In this document: positions 61,310-64,000 of the stretch, in pieces
Numbering within the stretch: the first letter of the stretch is position 1
Layout of the letters: every line of letters starts with the position of its first letter
NCBI RefSeq assembly: GCF_030272615.1
Contig: NC_081412.1
Location: 544,532,370-544,596,369, forward strand
Direction: 5' to 3'
Length of the DNA stretch: 64,000 bases
Source of the DNA: Cryptomeria japonica
Lineage: Eukaryota > Streptophyta > Pinopsida > Cupressales > Cupressaceae
Made by a program: the position numbers and the translations under genes
Notes under the pieces: model-generated
Told to the model about the DNA's origin: nothing
The model's database searches: none
What the model saw: the letters and a program-made list of their open reading frames with translations, nothing else

Positions 61310-61515
61310 ATGACTGATTTTTATGTGTTAATGAATGTAATTATGTGCTAATGAATGGTTATGAATGATATGTTTTAATTAATATTAATGAATGTTGCGT
61401 GTTAATTAATGTTAATCAATGTTATGTGTTAATGAACATTATATGATATTAATGAATGAATGTTATATTTTATTAATGGTAGAAAGAATGAATGAATGTT
61501 AGATGTTAACAAGGA
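61310..61515. repeat. Degenerate ATGAATGTTA repeats after the TNPA-like gene
   Basis: TAATGAATG, TTAATTAATGTTAATCAATG and GAATGAATGTTA variants recur about ten times within 200 bases. Position just past the last CACTA exon fits a subterminal repeat region that a TNPA-type protein binds. No CACTA terminus was found to confirm it. Confidence 0.45.
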
Positions 61516-61519
61516 ATTT

Positions 61520-64000
61520 AGAGTGATGTTAGGGGGGGAGGGGCCAAATGAGCTTCCACCTTCATGTGGTTGGCCCTGTTAAGTAGAGAATATTAAACTA
61601 TTCTCGAAACCAAGTGAAGATCAATAAGATAACATGCTTTTCAATATTTCATTATCTTGCACAGTTAATCTTATTGAATAATGTATATTGAATCTTAATT
61701 GCAGGGTCCAACAGAGCCAACACGAACAACAACACCACAAGTTGTGGGGTATAATTAACTCCCATATTGTCTTGTATGTACACTAACACCATGAGTTGCT
61801 TCTAGTGTTGATATCCATGGTGGGACTGCAAAAAATATGAATATACCTAATCCTTGGAGTTTTTTTATTAGTTGACATTTTCTTTAGCATTTTTAAAATT
61901 TCCTTATCATTTTAAGTCTAACCACTTTTATATGGAATTTATTGTTCTAGTTTTTTACTATCTACCAAAAATTATTGATACAAGGACTTGCGTTGCATCC
62001 ATTTTTTCAATTAGGTATTATAAAGGGTAGATTGTATTTGTAAATGTCTCTTTTAGTTCATCCAAATTTTATAACGGTTACCTCACATCTCGTTATTGCT
62101 TCATATCTCTGTGTTTTATGAGGAGAACACCTATGTTTTTCTTTTCCAATCCTCTAAGACAGTTTATGACTGCTAATAACTATATATTTTGATCATTTTA
62201 TATTGTCTCAGACCCATGATAATAGTGATCTTTTTTTCCCTTATCAGTGTATTTGTTATAAGGCTATGGATTATCCATGACATATTATTGTAGCAGTATT
62301 GATTATTCATTGTGTTGGACTTTGAACTATTTATAAATTCCATGGTTGCAAACTATCCTTAGACTGCTAATCCTATGTTGAAGTTGTTCCTTTGAAGGTA
62401 TTTGGATTGAAATTATAATCATGATCATTGTTCTACTACAATAAAACACCATGACAAACTCTTTGATGGCTAGCAATACATTATTCATTCTTGTTATATC
62501 ATATGACTGTTAAGGACACCTCCATGATGGTGACTTTTGATCAATTATAATGCTATAAATTCCAATGTCCTCACTAATATCAAGATTCCTTTCTAAGACT
62601 GTATTTTTCATTGTATTTACTTTGATGACACTGTCTTGATGAATGGAAGACTATGCTTTGCATCTGAAGTCACTATTTCTATCTTGGTTGTTTTCTAGTG
62701 AATGGACTGTGACCTTTTGTACAGTGATCATGGTAATGGTGTTTGCACCTAATCCTCTATACATTACTAATCTCCTAGTTTTGGGACCCTTAGCCACTAT
62801 AACTATTTCTTTTATGCTTTTGATGTACCGGACTTTGGGACTGCTTTAACTATTAAGTGTAGGACTTTGTTTTCACCATTGACTGTCAAATGATCTAGAC
62901 AACATTGTGCTTGTGATACTGCCATGACTAGGCGCTAACCCTGTTTTTTCAAAAAAAATTCCTTCATGATTGTATTGTACCTCCAATCTTTGGCTTTTGT
63001 GCTGCTCTACAATTTGGATGACCTTATTTTTGTGTTTTCTCACTCTCTAAGGCACTTATTGTGACTCATAACATTGTATTTTGCTTGTGACAAATATACA
63101 TTGTGTGATATCTTCCTTTGTGTTTGGGCTTATACTATCATGTGTGCCATTGATTGCTATGAATTCTCCTCATGCATGATCTTTCCATTGGCACTATACT
63201 GATACTGGTACATTCACTATTTCATGCTCTTAATCTAGTATGTCTGCCCTATATCATCATTGGGACTATTATAGCTATTTATCTCATGTAATAATGTATC
63301 GATAGAATAGATGGATATAAAGTTCTTATCCTGCTATAATTGTACATTGGACAATGTTCTTTGACTCCATGGTTGCTCCGTGTGAGGATTATTATGACTA
63401 TATATTTCTATTACTTGGTGATTCATATGGACTATTATTTAGGCATTCTCCTTATCATTTTTGTATGGTCTCCATGGTTGCTATCTTATATTTGTCAACC
63501 AATCATATATTTTCCTTCAATGATCATGTATTTTCTCTCATTGAAGCTCTTACAAAACTAAAATTTTATAATTGTTACCTCACATCTTGTTATTACTGCA
63601 ACAAGGATTATGGCCAACATAGGCTACGATTGCAACCTCTTGGTGCCATAGAATGCATTTGTTCTTATAATTGTAGCGGACTGTCAAGTACATTCCCTCT
63701 TTTGCATTCCAACTTGTAGCGATCAATGCACATGACCAAATTTCCTTTGACATCTAGAGCATAGTATTAAATTTTAAGTAATAGGGGGAGGAACCAAGTA
63801 TTCAAATTGATACCAAGTGATATAATATTACTACTACTTCTATCTTTCTTTTTTTCTTCATGGTTTAAACTATTCATTTGTTCTTTTTTTCTTTGTGTTT
63901 TGAACTATTCGTTCAACAACTCAGTGTCTTTTTCTTTAGTTCTGTATAATTTTCTTATGCATCTTGGATTTGCAAGTGCATCATAACTCACATACTCGAA
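61520..64000. other. AT-rich spacer, no gene seen
   Basis: Stop-dense. Two separated segments match (about 62,066 and 63,558: AAATTTTATAA..GTTACCTCACATCT.GTTATT), which hints at an old duplication or repeated element. Frames at 62,643-62,849 and 63,340-63,719 have no domain. Confidence 0.5.

Noticed and set aside
61520-64000. tRNA or other RNA genes in the terminal spacer
   Set aside because: No convincing internal promoter boxes or cloverleaf was found by reading.

Overview
The window looks like nuclear DNA of a large, repeat-rich seed plant genome. A gymnosperm (conifer) is my best guess. The grounds are very AT-rich spacers, plant-type LTR retrotransposons of both superfamilies nested in one another, plant CACTA transposons, a plant-type glutamate receptor-like relic with introns, and no intact host gene. 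The taxon is inference from style and was not checked by any search.

Layout, left to right. 1-3,560: an LTR-like promoter block (TATA box near 1,304) next to a decayed minus-strand reading frame of probable retroelement origin. 4,450-5,800: a 1.3-kb TA/TG/CA simple-sequence block. 5,800-7,930: spacer with a possible minus-strand Copia primer site. 7,935-12,019: a glutamate receptor-like (GLR) pseudogene whose 5' region and first exon are tandemly duplicated. 12,013-18,923: a decayed Copia element abutting the GLR, itself split inside its catalytic YVDD codons by a 1.66-kb LTR-like insert (15,709-17,368). 20,700-27,600: a decayed Ty3/Gypsy element (Tat-like by its features) with gag, protease, an RNase H-like domain placed before the reverse transcriptase, RT, RNase H and integrase. 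It is followed by an antisense reading frame (27,853-28,740) and a long sense frame (29,040-42,240). 31,306-40,706: a 9.4-kb non-autonomous CACTA element inserted in that sense frame; it holds three copies of a 0.8-kb repeat, two 227-bp palindromes and a 0.97-kb hairpin. 42,250-44,548: the 3' part of a minus-strand Copia with LTR, cut by a second CACTA end. 46,570-48,800: degraded Gypsy gag and RT. 49,345-50,404: a direct repeat. 51,015-61,275: a decayed autonomous-type CACTA element with TNPD (tnp2) and TNPA-like (Transposase_24-like) genes, carrying a 947-bp solo LTR and a striking Gly-Asp/Asp-Glu tail. 61,280-64,000: AT-rich spacer.

Nothing here reads as an intact gene. The value of the window is its clear insertion stratigraphy, with target-site duplications seen directly for three insertions, and several foldback structures that could produce double-stranded RNA. 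The relative order is GLR, then Copia, then the LTR insert; Gypsy-like frame, then CACTA; CACTA TNPD, then solo LTR.
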